NCBI RefSeq assembly: GCF_028656935.1
Contig: NZ_JAMDGZ010000013.1
Coordinates: 62,001 to 126,000, forward strand
Length of the DNA: 64,000 nucleotides
Reading direction: 5' to 3'
Source of the DNA: Pseudomonas rubra
GTDB lineage: Bacteria; Pseudomonadota; Gammaproteobacteria; Pseudomonadales; Pseudomonadaceae
Shown here: positions 1-7,618 of the stretch, in pieces
Layout: each line of letters opens with the position of its first letter
How positions within the stretch are numbered: position 1 is the first letter of the stretch
The notes under the pieces: model-generated
What the model saw: the letters and a program-made list of their open reading frames with translations, nothing else
Databases searched by the model: none
What the model was told of the DNA's origin: nothing
Made by a program: the position numbers and the translations under genes

Positions 1-666
1 AACAAATTTGCTGGTGCCCTGTTCGGTCCGGGTCGAGAGCCGGTCGAAGGTCCCGAAGTCAAAGGACAGGTTGTCGAATTCTTCGCTGTGAAGGCTCACC
101 CCTTCGAAGCTCGATGGCAATGCGCGGTTGCCGATGAAGGCCAGTACCGGGGTATCCATCGACTGCCGGCCGGCGGTCAGGGTGGTATTGGACACCCGCG
201 CCTTGACGTTGGCCAGGCCCATCTTGCTCCACTGGCCGATGACGTCGCCGTCACTGTGGGTCAGGGTCCGGTTGTTGGGGCCGGCGACAGCGGCGCGGCC
301 ACGTTCCAGGGCAATGGCGTTATAGGCCGCCACTTCGGTGCTGAAACCGACCGTGCCTTCGGTAAAGCCCGAGGTGTAGTTGAGGATGGTGCCCTGCACC
401 CAGTTGTCGCGGCTGTGGGTGGTGCGCTGCGTACCATCGCTCTTGTAGTACTTCCACAGTGGCGCGCGGGTGGCGCGTTCACGGGCGTACCAGTTGCGTG
501 TCGAGCCGGACAGGCTCTGGCCTTCAATGAAGCCCTTGGCCTCGTCCTGGGCACTGGTGGACTTGACGCTGACCGGAACGAAGTCCTGGCTGACGGGTTC
601 GGCCTGGGCTACGGCTGACAGGCCACTGAGGGACAATGCCAGTACTGCGGTTTTGGTTCGTCTCAA
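1..666 (-). CDS. opdP: OprD-family outer-membrane porin (OpdP-like), 3' part missing
   Basis: Partial gene running off the left edge; only the first 222 codons are present. The N-terminus (MRRTKTAVLALSLSGLSAV, cleavage after AQA) is a signal peptide, followed by typical OprD-family text: GFIEGQSLSGSTRNWYARE, a strand with NWVQGTILNYTSGFTEGTVG, and GRQSMDTPVLAFIGNRALP. The start is a TTG at 664-666, preceded by AAGGGAGC at good spacing; no ATG fits. OprD proteins are 18-stranded specific porins for amino acids and peptides. Lying next to two dipeptide-binding proteins it matches opdP (glycine-glutamate/dipeptide uptake) of the dpp cluster. The subfamily is inferred from context. Confidence 0.88.
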   Translation of the reverse strand, partial: MRRTKTAVLALSLSGLSAVAQAEPVSQDFVPVSVKSTSAQDEAKGFIEGQSLSGSTRNWYARERATRAPLWKYYKSDGTQRTTHSRDNWVQGTILNYTSGFTEGTVGFSTEVAAYNAIALERGRAAVAGPNNRTLTHSDGDVIGQWSKMGLANVKARVSNTTLTAGRQSMDTPVLAFIGNRALPSSFEGVSLHSEEFDNLSFDFGTFDRLSTRTEQGTSKFV

Positions 667-832
667 GGTAAAGCTCCCTTTCTTTTCTTTTTGTAGTTAC
701 CGCCTGGCCTTATGAGCCGGGCGTCTTGCCGGTTGGAACAAGGGTTGCAAACGAGTTGTGCAAGGCATTCGGGTATCTTCAGGCTGAACGCCGACGCGAG
801 GGTGCGGTACACCCCCGTGAACGGTTCAGGTT

Positions 833-2425
833 CTATTCGGTACTGACGCCTGAGAAGTTGTTGCGTCCGAAAGGACTTACCTTGAAATCCACGACCTTGG
901 CACTGAGCGGCTGGTTGACCGTCGAGTGGGCGATCGGGGTAATGGGCAATTGCTGTTTCAGGCGCTGTTGCGCCTGTTGGTAAAGGGAGGTGCGTTGCTC
1001 GCGATCGGTAATGGTCTTGGCTTTCTTGACCAGTGCGTCGTACTGCGGGTCGCACCACATGGAGTAGTTGTTGCTGCCAATCGCGTCGCAGCTGTACAGG
1101 GTGCCCAGCCAGTTGTCCGGGTCACCGTTGTCGCCGGTCCAGCCGATCAGCGAGATATCGTGTTCACCGTCCTTGGTGCGCTTGAGGTATTCGCCCCATT
1201 CGTAGCTGACGATTTTCACTTTCAAGCCGACCTTGCCCCAGTCGGCCTGGAGCATTTCGGCCATCAGCTTGGCGTTGGGGTTGTACGGGCGTTGCACGGG
1301 CATGGCCCAAAGAGTGATTTCGGTACCTTCCTTGACCCCGGCGGCCTTGAGCAGTTCGCGAGCCTTGTCCGGGTTGTAGCCGGCATCCTTGAGGGTTTCG
1401 TCGTAGGACCACTGGGTTGGCGGCATGCTGCCAACCGCCAGTTGCCCGGCGTGCTGGTACACCGCCTTGACGATGGCCGGCTTGTTCACCGCCATGTCCA
1501 TGGCCTGGCGCACTTCAAGCTGGTCGAAGGGTTTGTGTTGCACGTTGTAGGCGATGTAGCCGAGGTTGAAACCGGGCTTTTCAATGACCTGCAGTTTTGG
1601 GTCGTTCTTCAGTGCGTCGAGGTCAGCCGGTCGTGGGTGCAGGGTGACCTGGCATTCGTTCTTGCGCAGCTTCTGGATGCGTACCGAGGGGTCGGTGTTG
1701 ATCGAGAAGATCAGGTTGTCGATCTTCACCTGGCTCGGGTCCCAATACTCCTTGTTGCCCTTGTAGCGAATCTGCGAGTCCTTCTGGTAGCGCTGGAACA
1801 CGAACGGGCCGGTGCCGATCGGTTTCTGGTTGATGTCGCTGGGGCGCCCGGAGCTCGTGAGCTGCTCGGCGTATTCAGCCGAAAGCACGGCGGCAAAACT
1901 CATCGCCAGGTTTTGCACAAAGGCGGCATCAACACTGTTGAGGGTGAAGACAACCGTCATCGGCCCGGTTTTTTCGACCCGGGCGATGTTCTTGTCCAGG
2001 CTCATGCTGACGAAGTAAGGAAATTCGGTGGGGTAGGCTTTGCGGAACGGGTGTTCGCGATCAAGCATCCGATTGAAGGTGAACAGCACGTCGTCGGCGT
2101 TGAATTCGCGGCTGGGCGTGAAGCCCTTGTTGCTATGGAACTTGACCCCTTCGCGCAGGTGGAAGGTGTAGCTCAGACCGTCGTCGGAAACGTCCCAGCT
2201 TTTCGCCAGGGCCGGCTTGACTGCCGTGGCACCGCGTTCGAATTCCACCAGGCGGTTGTAGATCGGTTCGGAGGCGTCATTGTCGGTGGCGCTAGTGTAC
2301 TGCGCGGTATCAAAGCCGCCCGGGCTGCCCTCGGAGCAGAACACCAGGTTGTTGGCCAGGCTAACGGGAGCCTGGGCGAGCAGGCCCAGTCCCAGCAATG
2401 CTGCGTAAATCGGGGTATAGCGCAT
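833..2425 (-). CDS. dppA: Periplasmic dipeptide ABC-transporter substrate-binding protein (DppA-like, copy 1)
   Basis: 530-residue SBP_bac_5 family protein. It has a signal peptide (MRYTPIYAALLGLGLLAQAPVSLA) and then the family opening NLVFCSEGSPGGFD. Inside are the family hallmarks ADDVLFTFNRMLD, QKPIGTGPFVF and a C-terminal WTGDNGDPDNWLGTL. The start at 2425 is chosen because GAAGGGATCGTC precedes the ATG; the longer in-frame TTG/GTG extension would hide the signal peptide. It captures di- or oligopeptides in the periplasm for a DppBCDF permease, which is not in the window. It aligns end to end with the next gene but is clearly diverged, so it is an old paralogue probably with different peptide preference. 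Confidence 0.93.
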   Translation of the reverse strand: MRYTPIYAALLGLGLLAQAPVSLANNLVFCSEGSPGGFDTAQYTSATDNDASEPIYNRLVEFERGATAVKPALAKSWDVSDDGLSYTFHLREGVKFHSNKGFTPSREFNADDVLFTFNRMLDREHPFRKAYPTEFPYFVSMSLDKNIARVEKTGPMTVVFTLNSVDAAFVQNLAMSFAAVLSAEYAEQLTSSGRPSDINQKPIGTGPFVFQRYQKDSQIRYKGNKEYWDPSQVKIDNLIFSINTDPSVRIQKLRKNECQVTLHPRPADLDALKNDPKLQVIEKPGFNLGYIAYNVQHKPFDQLEVRQAMDMAVNKPAIVKAVYQHAGQLAVGSMPPTQWSYDETLKDAGYNPDKARELLKAAGVKEGTEITLWAMPVQRPYNPNAKLMAEMLQADWGKVGLKVKIVSYEWGEYLKRTKDGEHDISLIGWTGDNGDPDNWLGTLYSCDAIGSNNYSMWCDPQYDALVKKAKTITDREQRTSLYQQAQQRLKQQLPITPIAHSTVNQPLSAKVVDFKVSPFGRNNFSGVSTE

Positions 2426-2678
2426 GACGATCCCTTCTTTCTTGTTGTTTTTCACGCGGTCCATGGCGCACAGCCGTGCGAATCGCGCCGACTGCGCTGC
2501 ACCCTGACGGTAGGACCATCACGGAGCTGCGGGTAGGTACGATTACGCAGAGGTGTGTAGGAGGTGTCCGGTAGGGCGTGCGACGTTTCCGTGTCGATGC
2601 GCTAGCGGTTGACCTGCCAGGCCATCAGGTTGCGGCCCCGGTCGCCGTGTGGCGTGCCGGGGCCGTTCCGGTTGGCTG

Positions 2679-4304
2679 CTACTTGGTCACGCTGACCCCA
2701 TAGAAGGAGTTCAAGCCAAATGGGCTGATCTTGAAGTCCTGTACCTTTGAGCTCATAGGTTGATACACCGTCGAGTGAGCGATGGGTGTCATCGGAACCT
2801 GGTCTTTGAGGCGGTGCTGGGCCTGCTTGTACAGCTCGGTGCGCTTGGCCTGGTCGGAGGTGGCCTTGGCCTGCTTGATCAGCTTGTCGTACTCCGGGTC
2901 GCACCATTTGGAGAAGTTGTTGCCTTCCAGGGCGTCGCAGCCGAACAGGGTGCCCAGCCAGTTGTCCGGGTCACCGTTGTCGCCGCTCCAGCCAATCAGC
3001 ATGGCGCCGTTCTCGCCGCCTTTGGAGCGCTTGATGTACTCGCCCCACTCATAGCTCATGATCTTGGCCTTGATACCGATCTTGGCCCAGTCCGATTGCA
3101 GCATCTCGGCCATGAGTTTGGCGTTGGGGTTGTACGGGCGCTGCACCGGCATGGCCCACAGGTTGATCTCGGTGCCTTCCTTGATGCCGGCTTCCTTGAG
3201 CAGTTGCTTGGCCTTCTCCGGATCGTACTTGGCATCCTTGATGGTGGTGTCGTAGGACCATTGGGTTGGCGGCATGGCGTTGACCGCCAGTTGGCCGGCG
3301 CCCTGGTACACCGACTTGATGATCTCCTGCTTGTTCACCGCCATGTCCAGCGCTTCGCGGACCTTGAGCTGGGCCATGGGGTTGGGCTCGTTGCTGCCCT
3401 TGATCTTGTCCATCACGTTGTAGGCGATGTAACCGAGGTTGAAGCCGGCCTGGTCAGGCATCTTCAGGTTCGGGTCTTTCTTGAGCGGTTCGATGTCGGC
3501 CGGGCGCGGGAACAGGGTGACCTGGCACTCGTTCTTCTTGAGCTTTTGCATGCGTACCGAGGCATCGGTGGTGATGGCGAAGATCAGGTTGTCGATCTTC
3601 ACGTCCTCGGGTTTCCAGTAGTCCTTGTTGCCCTTGTAGCGGATCTGCGCGTCTTTCTGGTACTTGCTGAACACGAACGGGCCGGTGCCGATCGGCTTCT
3701 GGTTGATGTCGGCGGGCTTGCCCTGCTTGAGCAACTGGTCGGCGTATTCGGCGGACTGGATCGAGGCGAAGCTCATGGCCAGGTTCTGGATGAACGCGGC
3801 ATCGACGCCATTGAGGGTGAACTTGACCGTGTGCTCGTCGAGTTTCTCGACCTTGGCGATGTTCTTGTCCATGCCCATGTCGGTGAAGTACGGAAACTCG
3901 GTCGGGTATGCCTTGCGGAACGGCATGTCCTTGTCGAGCATCCGATTGAAGGTGAACAGCACGTCGTCGGCGTTGAATTCACGGGTCGGCTTGAAGTAAT
4001 CGGTGGTATGGAACTTGACCCCTTCACGCAGGTGGAAGGTATAGGTCAGGCCATCGTCGGAAACATCCCAGCTGGTCGCCAGGCCCGGGATGACCGCAGT
4101 GCCGCCACGCTCGAACTGGCTCAGGCGGTTGAAGAGCGTCTCGGCTGAGGCATCGAAGTCGGTTCCGGTGGTGTACTGGCCCGGGTCAAAGCCCGCAGGG
4201 CTGCCTTCGGAGCAAAACACCAGGTTAGTCGCCGCAAAGGCAGAAGGGGCGCCAGCAAGCAAGCCTGCGCTGACCAGAAACGGAATGACCGCGTGTTTGA
4301 GCAT
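2679..4304 (-). CDS. dppA: Periplasmic dipeptide ABC-transporter substrate-binding protein (DppA-like, copy 2)
   Basis: 541 residues, signal peptide MLKHAVIPFLVSAGLLAGAPSAFA followed by ATNLVFCSEGSPAGFDPGQYT. Same SBP_bac_5 architecture as its neighbour at 833-2425, including ADDVLFTFNRMLD, KPIGTGPFVFSKY and GDNGDPDNWLGTLFGCD. It carries a small insertion around residue 320 (DKIKGSNEPNPMAQL) that copy 1 lacks. Expected role is periplasmic binding of dipeptides for an ABC importer. It is first in the row of three minus-strand uptake genes; the 374 bases to copy 1's start and the separate ribosome sites suggest possible independent expression. Exact ligand cannot be read from sequence. Confidence 0.93.
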   Translation of the reverse strand: MLKHAVIPFLVSAGLLAGAPSAFAATNLVFCSEGSPAGFDPGQYTTGTDFDASAETLFNRLSQFERGGTAVIPGLATSWDVSDDGLTYTFHLREGVKFHTTDYFKPTREFNADDVLFTFNRMLDKDMPFRKAYPTEFPYFTDMGMDKNIAKVEKLDEHTVKFTLNGVDAAFIQNLAMSFASIQSAEYADQLLKQGKPADINQKPIGTGPFVFSKYQKDAQIRYKGNKDYWKPEDVKIDNLIFAITTDASVRMQKLKKNECQVTLFPRPADIEPLKKDPNLKMPDQAGFNLGYIAYNVMDKIKGSNEPNPMAQLKVREALDMAVNKQEIIKSVYQGAGQLAVNAMPPTQWSYDTTIKDAKYDPEKAKQLLKEAGIKEGTEINLWAMPVQRPYNPNAKLMAEMLQSDWAKIGIKAKIMSYEWGEYIKRSKGGENGAMLIGWSGDNGDPDNWLGTLFGCDALEGNNFSKWCDPEYDKLIKQAKATSDQAKRTELYKQAQHRLKDQVPMTPIAHSTVYQPMSSKVQDFKISPFGLNSFYGVSVTK

Positions 4305-4617
4305 GGTGGCCTCATTGTTGTCATTTTTGATTTGAGGGGGCCTTGTGAGCCGACCTGCGGATACTTATGCAGGCCCCATACCCAATGCAACACTCAAAGG
4401 GATGTGTGATAGCAAACAGTGGGACGAACGTACATGAATGTCGCATTCGTATAATTTTTTACGAAGTTGATCGTTTGCGAGGGGTGTTTCAGCGTGTTTC
4501 GAAGACGTTATCTCTGGTTTTAGTCAGTCTGCGCACTAAATTGGAGCATAAGTTGCTACGGGTAACAGGGAGCGCGACAGCCGAAGCTGCCGCGAAACAG
4601 CGCAAAAGTAACGTCGC
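4305..4617. promoter_or_regulatory. Gene-free 313-bp region upstream of the peptide-binding gene
   Basis: No convincing gene. It must hold the promoter of the dppA copy at 2679-4304. The visible structure is at 4436-4465: GAATG-tcg-CATTC, then the inverted repeat TTCGTA-N8-TACGAA (4446-4451 and 4460-4465). TGTCGC-N8-AA at 4439-4454 matches a half-site of the pseudomonad ArgR consensus, but no second half-site was found at the expected distance. The stretch is more AT-rich than its surroundings. Confidence 0.4.
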
Positions 4618-5334
4618 TCAGGGCATCTGGACTTCGATGGTGCCGTCGGCGCTGATATTGACCTCGCTGGTGCCGGCTTCGATTTCCGGCGCGGCGGCTA
4701 CGTCTTCAGCCATGCCGGCTTTCATCATCATCGGCGCGCTACGGGCATAAGGACGTGGGTAGCCACTGCTGTTGAGGTTGAGGTTGACCACTTTGTAGCC
4801 TTTGCCGCCCAGTGCCTCGGTGGCCAGTTGGGCGCGAGCCTTGAAGGCGTTGACGGCATCCTTGAGCAGTTCGTCTTCGCTGGTCTTGCGCGTGGTTGGA
4901 GCGATGGAGAAGTCCATGCCGCCCATTTTCAGGTCCTGCAGCAAGGTGCCGGTGAGTTGCGACAAGGCCGGGAAGTCGGCGCTTTCCAGGCGCAGCTCGG
5001 CGCGCTCGCGCCAGCCGGTGATCTTCTGACCCTTGCTGTCGTAGATCGGGTAGCTGTTGCGGCTGCCCTGGCTGATCTTCACTTCCTTGACGTCACGCGC
5101 CTGCTTCACCGCCTTGTTCATGGTTTCGGTGATTTGCGTGGCCAGCTTGCCGGGGTCGGTATTCTGCGCTTCGCTGTACAGGGACACGACCATCAGGTCG
5201 CGGGCCACTTCCTTGCTGACTTCGGCACGCAGCGAAATCTGGTTGTAGCGTGGGGCTTCTTCAGCCAGGGCCGGAAGGCTGGCCAGCAAGCTGGTAGCCA
5301 TGACCAGGGCGGCGCTGCTGCGGGTGATAGACAT
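4618..5334 (-). CDS. Periplasmic SIMPL-domain (DUF541) protein
   Basis: 238 residues with a signal peptide (cleavage after LASLPALA) and one SIMPL/DUF541 domain from about residue 30 to the end, recognised by YNQISLRAEVSKEVARDLM, GWRERAELRLES and the LKDAVNAFKARAQLATEALGGKGYKVVNLNL segment. E. coli YggE belongs to this family and is linked to oxidative-stress tolerance; biochemical function is unknown. Start ATG at 5332-5334 is preceded by AAGGAGT. It is divergent from roxS with about 200 bases between them, the same arrangement as in P. putida. The C-terminus (EIEAGTSEVNISADGTIEVQ) is a short acidic strand. Confidence 0.88.
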   Translation of the reverse strand: MSITRSSAALVMATSLLASLPALAEEAPRYNQISLRAEVSKEVARDLMVVSLYSEAQNTDPGKLATQITETMNKAVKQARDVKEVKISQGSRNSYPIYDSKGQKITGWRERAELRLESADFPALSQLTGTLLQDLKMGGMDFSIAPTTRKTSEDELLKDAVNAFKARAQLATEALGGKGYKVVNLNLNSSGYPRPYARSAPMMMKAGMAEDVAAAPEIEAGTSEVNISADGTIEVQMP

Positions 5335-5536
5335 GTAGGACTCCTTGAAAATTGACGCGTGGAGGTTGAAGGATCCAATCCACGTTGGCCCATGAGACTG
5401 GCAAAAGTGTAGTGAGGTTCAAAATGGCCATCATTGTTATGTAAAAAAGTGTGGCGCTTTGCCGCATCACTGCAGACCAGGCCACAGCTTCGGTATACTC
5501 GCGACGATTCGCCTGGAGCACTCATCAGGAGAGCTC

Positions 5537-6793
5537 ATGCTCGCCCCCGTCCAAATGTTGTCTGCAACCCGTCAGAACCTCTGGCGCCTGACCTTCATCC
5601 GCATCCTGGTGCTTGCTGCCCAGGCCGGTTCGGTCGGTGTCGCCTACTGGACCGAGCTGCTGCCGCTGCCGTGGCTGTCGCTGGTCATCACCCTCGGCCT
5701 GTCAATGCTGTTATGTGCCTTCACAGCCCTGCGTTTGCGCCTGACCTTGCCGGTCACTGAACTCGAATATGCCTTCCAGCTGGCCTGCGACCTGCTGATC
5801 CACAGTGCCTTGCTGTATTACTCGGGAGGGTCGACCAACCCCTTCGTGTCCTATTACCTGGTGCCGCTGGCAATCGCCGCGGTGACCTTGCCCTGGGTCT
5901 ATTCGCTGATTCTTTCCGGTATCGCCCTGGCGGCCTACAGCTTGCTGCTGGTGCAGTTCTATCCGCTGGAAACCTTCCCCATGGCCCGGGAAAAGATGCA
6001 GGTCTACGGCATGTGGCTGAGTATCGCCCTGGCTGCGGCGGTGATTACCTTCTTCGCCGCGAAGATGGCCGAAGAGCTGCGTCGCCAGGAGCAGTTGCGT
6101 GCCGAACGCCGTGAAGAGGGCCTGCGTGACCAGCAACTGCTGGCCGTGGCCACCCAGGCTGCCGGTGCCGCCCACGAACTGGGCACGCCGCTGGCAACCA
6201 TGAGCGTGCTGATCAAAGAGATGCGCCAGGATCACAGTGACCCGCTGCTGCAAGAAGACCTGGCGGTGTTGCAGGATCAGGTCAAGCTGTGCAAAGAGAC
6301 CCTGCAGAACCTGGTGCGCGCCGCCGAAGCCAACCGGCGCCTGGCGGTCGAGACCCAGGAAGTGACCTTCTGGCTCGACGAGGCGCTCAACCGCTGGCAC
6401 CTGATGCGCCCCGAGGCCAGCTACCGTTTCCAGCGCCTGGGCCAAGGCAGCGTGCCACGCCTGGCGCCACCACCGGACCTGACCCAGGCCCTGTTGAACC
6501 TGTTGAACAACGCCGCCGATGCCTGCCCGGATGACCTGGAAGTACGCCTGGACTGGGATGCCCAGGACATGGTGATCAGCATCCGTGACCATGGCCCGGG
6601 TGTGCCGGCGGCCATCGCTGAATCGATCGGTAAACCTTTCTTTACCACCAAGGGCAAAGGCTTCGGTCTTGGCCTGTTCTTGAGCAAGGCCAGCGTGACC
6701 CGTGCTGGCGGCTCGGTAAAACTCTATAGTCATGAAGAGGGCGGTACGCTCACTGAGCTGCGCCTGCCGCGTGACGCGCGAGGAGATGTGTGA
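5537..6793 (+). CDS. roxS: Redox sensor histidine kinase RoxS (RegB/PrrB family)
   Basis: 418 residues. Six hydrophobic segments fill residues 15-175, then a HisKA/HATPase kinase core: H-box AAGAAHELGTPLA with phospho-acceptor His213, N-box LLNLLNNAADAC, G-boxes DHGPGVP and GKGFGLGLFLSKA. The RegB quinone-site heptad GGxxNPF is intact at residues 97-103 (GGSTNPF), and a Cys at 252 (VKLCKE) lies where RegB has its redox-active cysteine. The start at 5537 has AGGAGAG upstream; the longer reading frame lacks a ribosome site. With RoxR, RoxS controls terminal oxidases and energy metabolism in P. putida. The stop overlaps the roxR start by one base (TGATG), so the two are translationally coupled. 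Confidence 0.93.
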   Translation: MLAPVQMLSATRQNLWRLTFIRILVLAAQAGSVGVAYWTELLPLPWLSLVITLGLSMLLCAFTALRLRLTLPVTELEYAFQLACDLLIHSALLYYSGGSTNPFVSYYLVPLAIAAVTLPWVYSLILSGIALAAYSLLLVQFYPLETFPMAREKMQVYGMWLSIALAAAVITFFAAKMAEELRRQEQLRAERREEGLRDQQLLAVATQAAGAAHELGTPLATMSVLIKEMRQDHSDPLLQEDLAVLQDQVKLCKETLQNLVRAAEANRRLAVETQEVTFWLDEALNRWHLMRPEASYRFQRLGQGSVPRLAPPPDLTQALLNLLNNAADACPDDLEVRLDWDAQDMVISIRDHGPGVPAAIAESIGKPFFTTKGKGFGLGLFLSKASVTRAGGSVKLYSHEEGGTLTELRLPRDARGDV

Positions 6794-7353
6794 TGAGTGA
6801 TGAAATCCAGGTTGAAGGCGAAGAGCTGCCGCACCTGCTGCTGGTTGACGACGACGCCACCTTTACCCGGGTGATGGCCCGGGCCATGAGTCGCCGCGGC
6901 TTTCGCGTGAGCACCGCAGGTTCTGCCGAAGAGGGCCTGAAAATCGCCCAGGACGACGTGCCTGATTACGCCACGCTGGACCTGAAAATGGACGGCGATT
7001 CGGGCTTGGTGCTGCTGCCCAAGTTGCTCGAGCTGGACCCGGAAATGCGCGTGGTGATCCTCACCGGCTACTCGAGCATTGCCACGGCAGTCGAGGCGAT
7101 CAAGCGCGGTGCCTGCAACTACCTGTGCAAGCCGGCCGACGCCGACGATGTACTGGCCGCCTTGCTCTCCGAGCACGCCGACCTCGACAGCCTTGTGCCG
7201 GAAAACCCGATGTCGGTGGACCGCCTGCAGTGGGAACACATCCAGCGCGTGCTGACCGAGCACGAAGGCAATATCTCCGCCACGGCTCGGGCCCTGGGCA
7301 TGCACCGGCGGACCTTGCAGCGCAAACTGCAAAAGCGCCCGGTTCGGCGCTGA
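6793..7353 (+). CDS. roxR: Redox response regulator RoxR (RegA/ActR family)
   Basis: 186 residues. The receiver domain occupies residues 12-125 with acidic pocket VDDD (18-21), phospho-acceptor Asp63 (ATLDLKMDG), and Thr and Lys switch residues (ILTGYSS, LCKPAD). A short linker leads to a Fis-type helix-turn-helix at the C-terminus (NISATARALGMHRRTLQRKLQKR), the characteristic RegA/ActR/PrrA output. ATG at 6793 overlaps the roxS stop and has GAGGAG ahead; the GTG three bases upstream is also in frame but less well placed. Partner of RoxS; expected to bind upstream of respiratory oxidase genes. A REP palindrome follows the gene. Confidence 0.94.
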   Translation: MSDEIQVEGEELPHLLLVDDDATFTRVMARAMSRRGFRVSTAGSAEEGLKIAQDDVPDYATLDLKMDGDSGLVLLPKLLELDPEMRVVILTGYSSIATAVEAIKRGACNYLCKPADADDVLAALLSEHADLDSLVPENPMSVDRLQWEHIQRVLTEHEGNISATARALGMHRRTLQRKLQKRPVRR

Positions 7354-7359
7354 TCGCAA

Positions 7360-7408
7360 ATCGCGGGGCAAGCCCGCTCCTACAGTGGGAGCGGGCTTGC
7401 CCCGCGAT
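7360..7408. repeat. REP pair (inverted) after roxR
   Basis: Two facing REP units: ATCGCGGGGCAAGCCCGCTC and its inverted partner GAGCGGGCTTGCCCCGCGAT, separated by about 9 bases. This is the P. putida-type repetitive extragenic palindrome, placed between the convergent ends of roxR and the 63-residue gene, where it may act as a terminator or mRNA stabiliser. Confidence 0.93.
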
Positions 7409-7412
7409 CAAT

Positions 7413-7604
7413 CTACTTGCCGCCGAGGATCGTTCGATCCACGCGCACGGCCAACTGCCCGGCTCCAGGCGCGGCAGCAAACACCACCTTGCCCGTTTCA
7501 GCCAGCTTGGCCCGGCTGATCACCACGCCATCGCGCAGCAGTTCCAGGGGTACATCCTTGAGTGACTGGCCCGACGCCAGCTCAATGTTCAGGGTAATGC
7601 TCAT
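7413..7604 (-). CDS. Small hypothetical protein (63 aa), second gene of LexA-box operon
   Basis: 63 residues, MSITLNIELASGQSLKDVPL at the start and AVRVDRTILGGK at the end. The ATG at 7602-7604 is preceded by AAGGAAAT. There is no signal peptide, membrane segment, cysteine or histidine; the alternating pattern suggests a small beta-rich domain. It begins 14 bases after the stop of the phospholipase-like gene, so the two form one transcription unit. I do not recognise a family. A partner or immunity-type role for its neighbour is possible but is only a guess from position. Confidence 0.7.
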   Translation of the reverse strand: MSITLNIELASGQSLKDVPLELLRDGVVISRAKLAETGKVVFAAAPGAGQLAVRVDRTILGGK

Positions 7605-7618
7605 GGGTGATTTCCTTA

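Noticed and set aside
926..2536. Long open frame (over 500 codons) on the plus strand opposite the first DppA gene; similar long mirror frames opposite gatA, gatB, mreB, fumC, aroP and valS
   Set aside because: They are antisense shadows typical of GC-rich DNA. The opposite-strand products are recognisable conserved proteins and the shadows show no domain pattern or ribosome sites.
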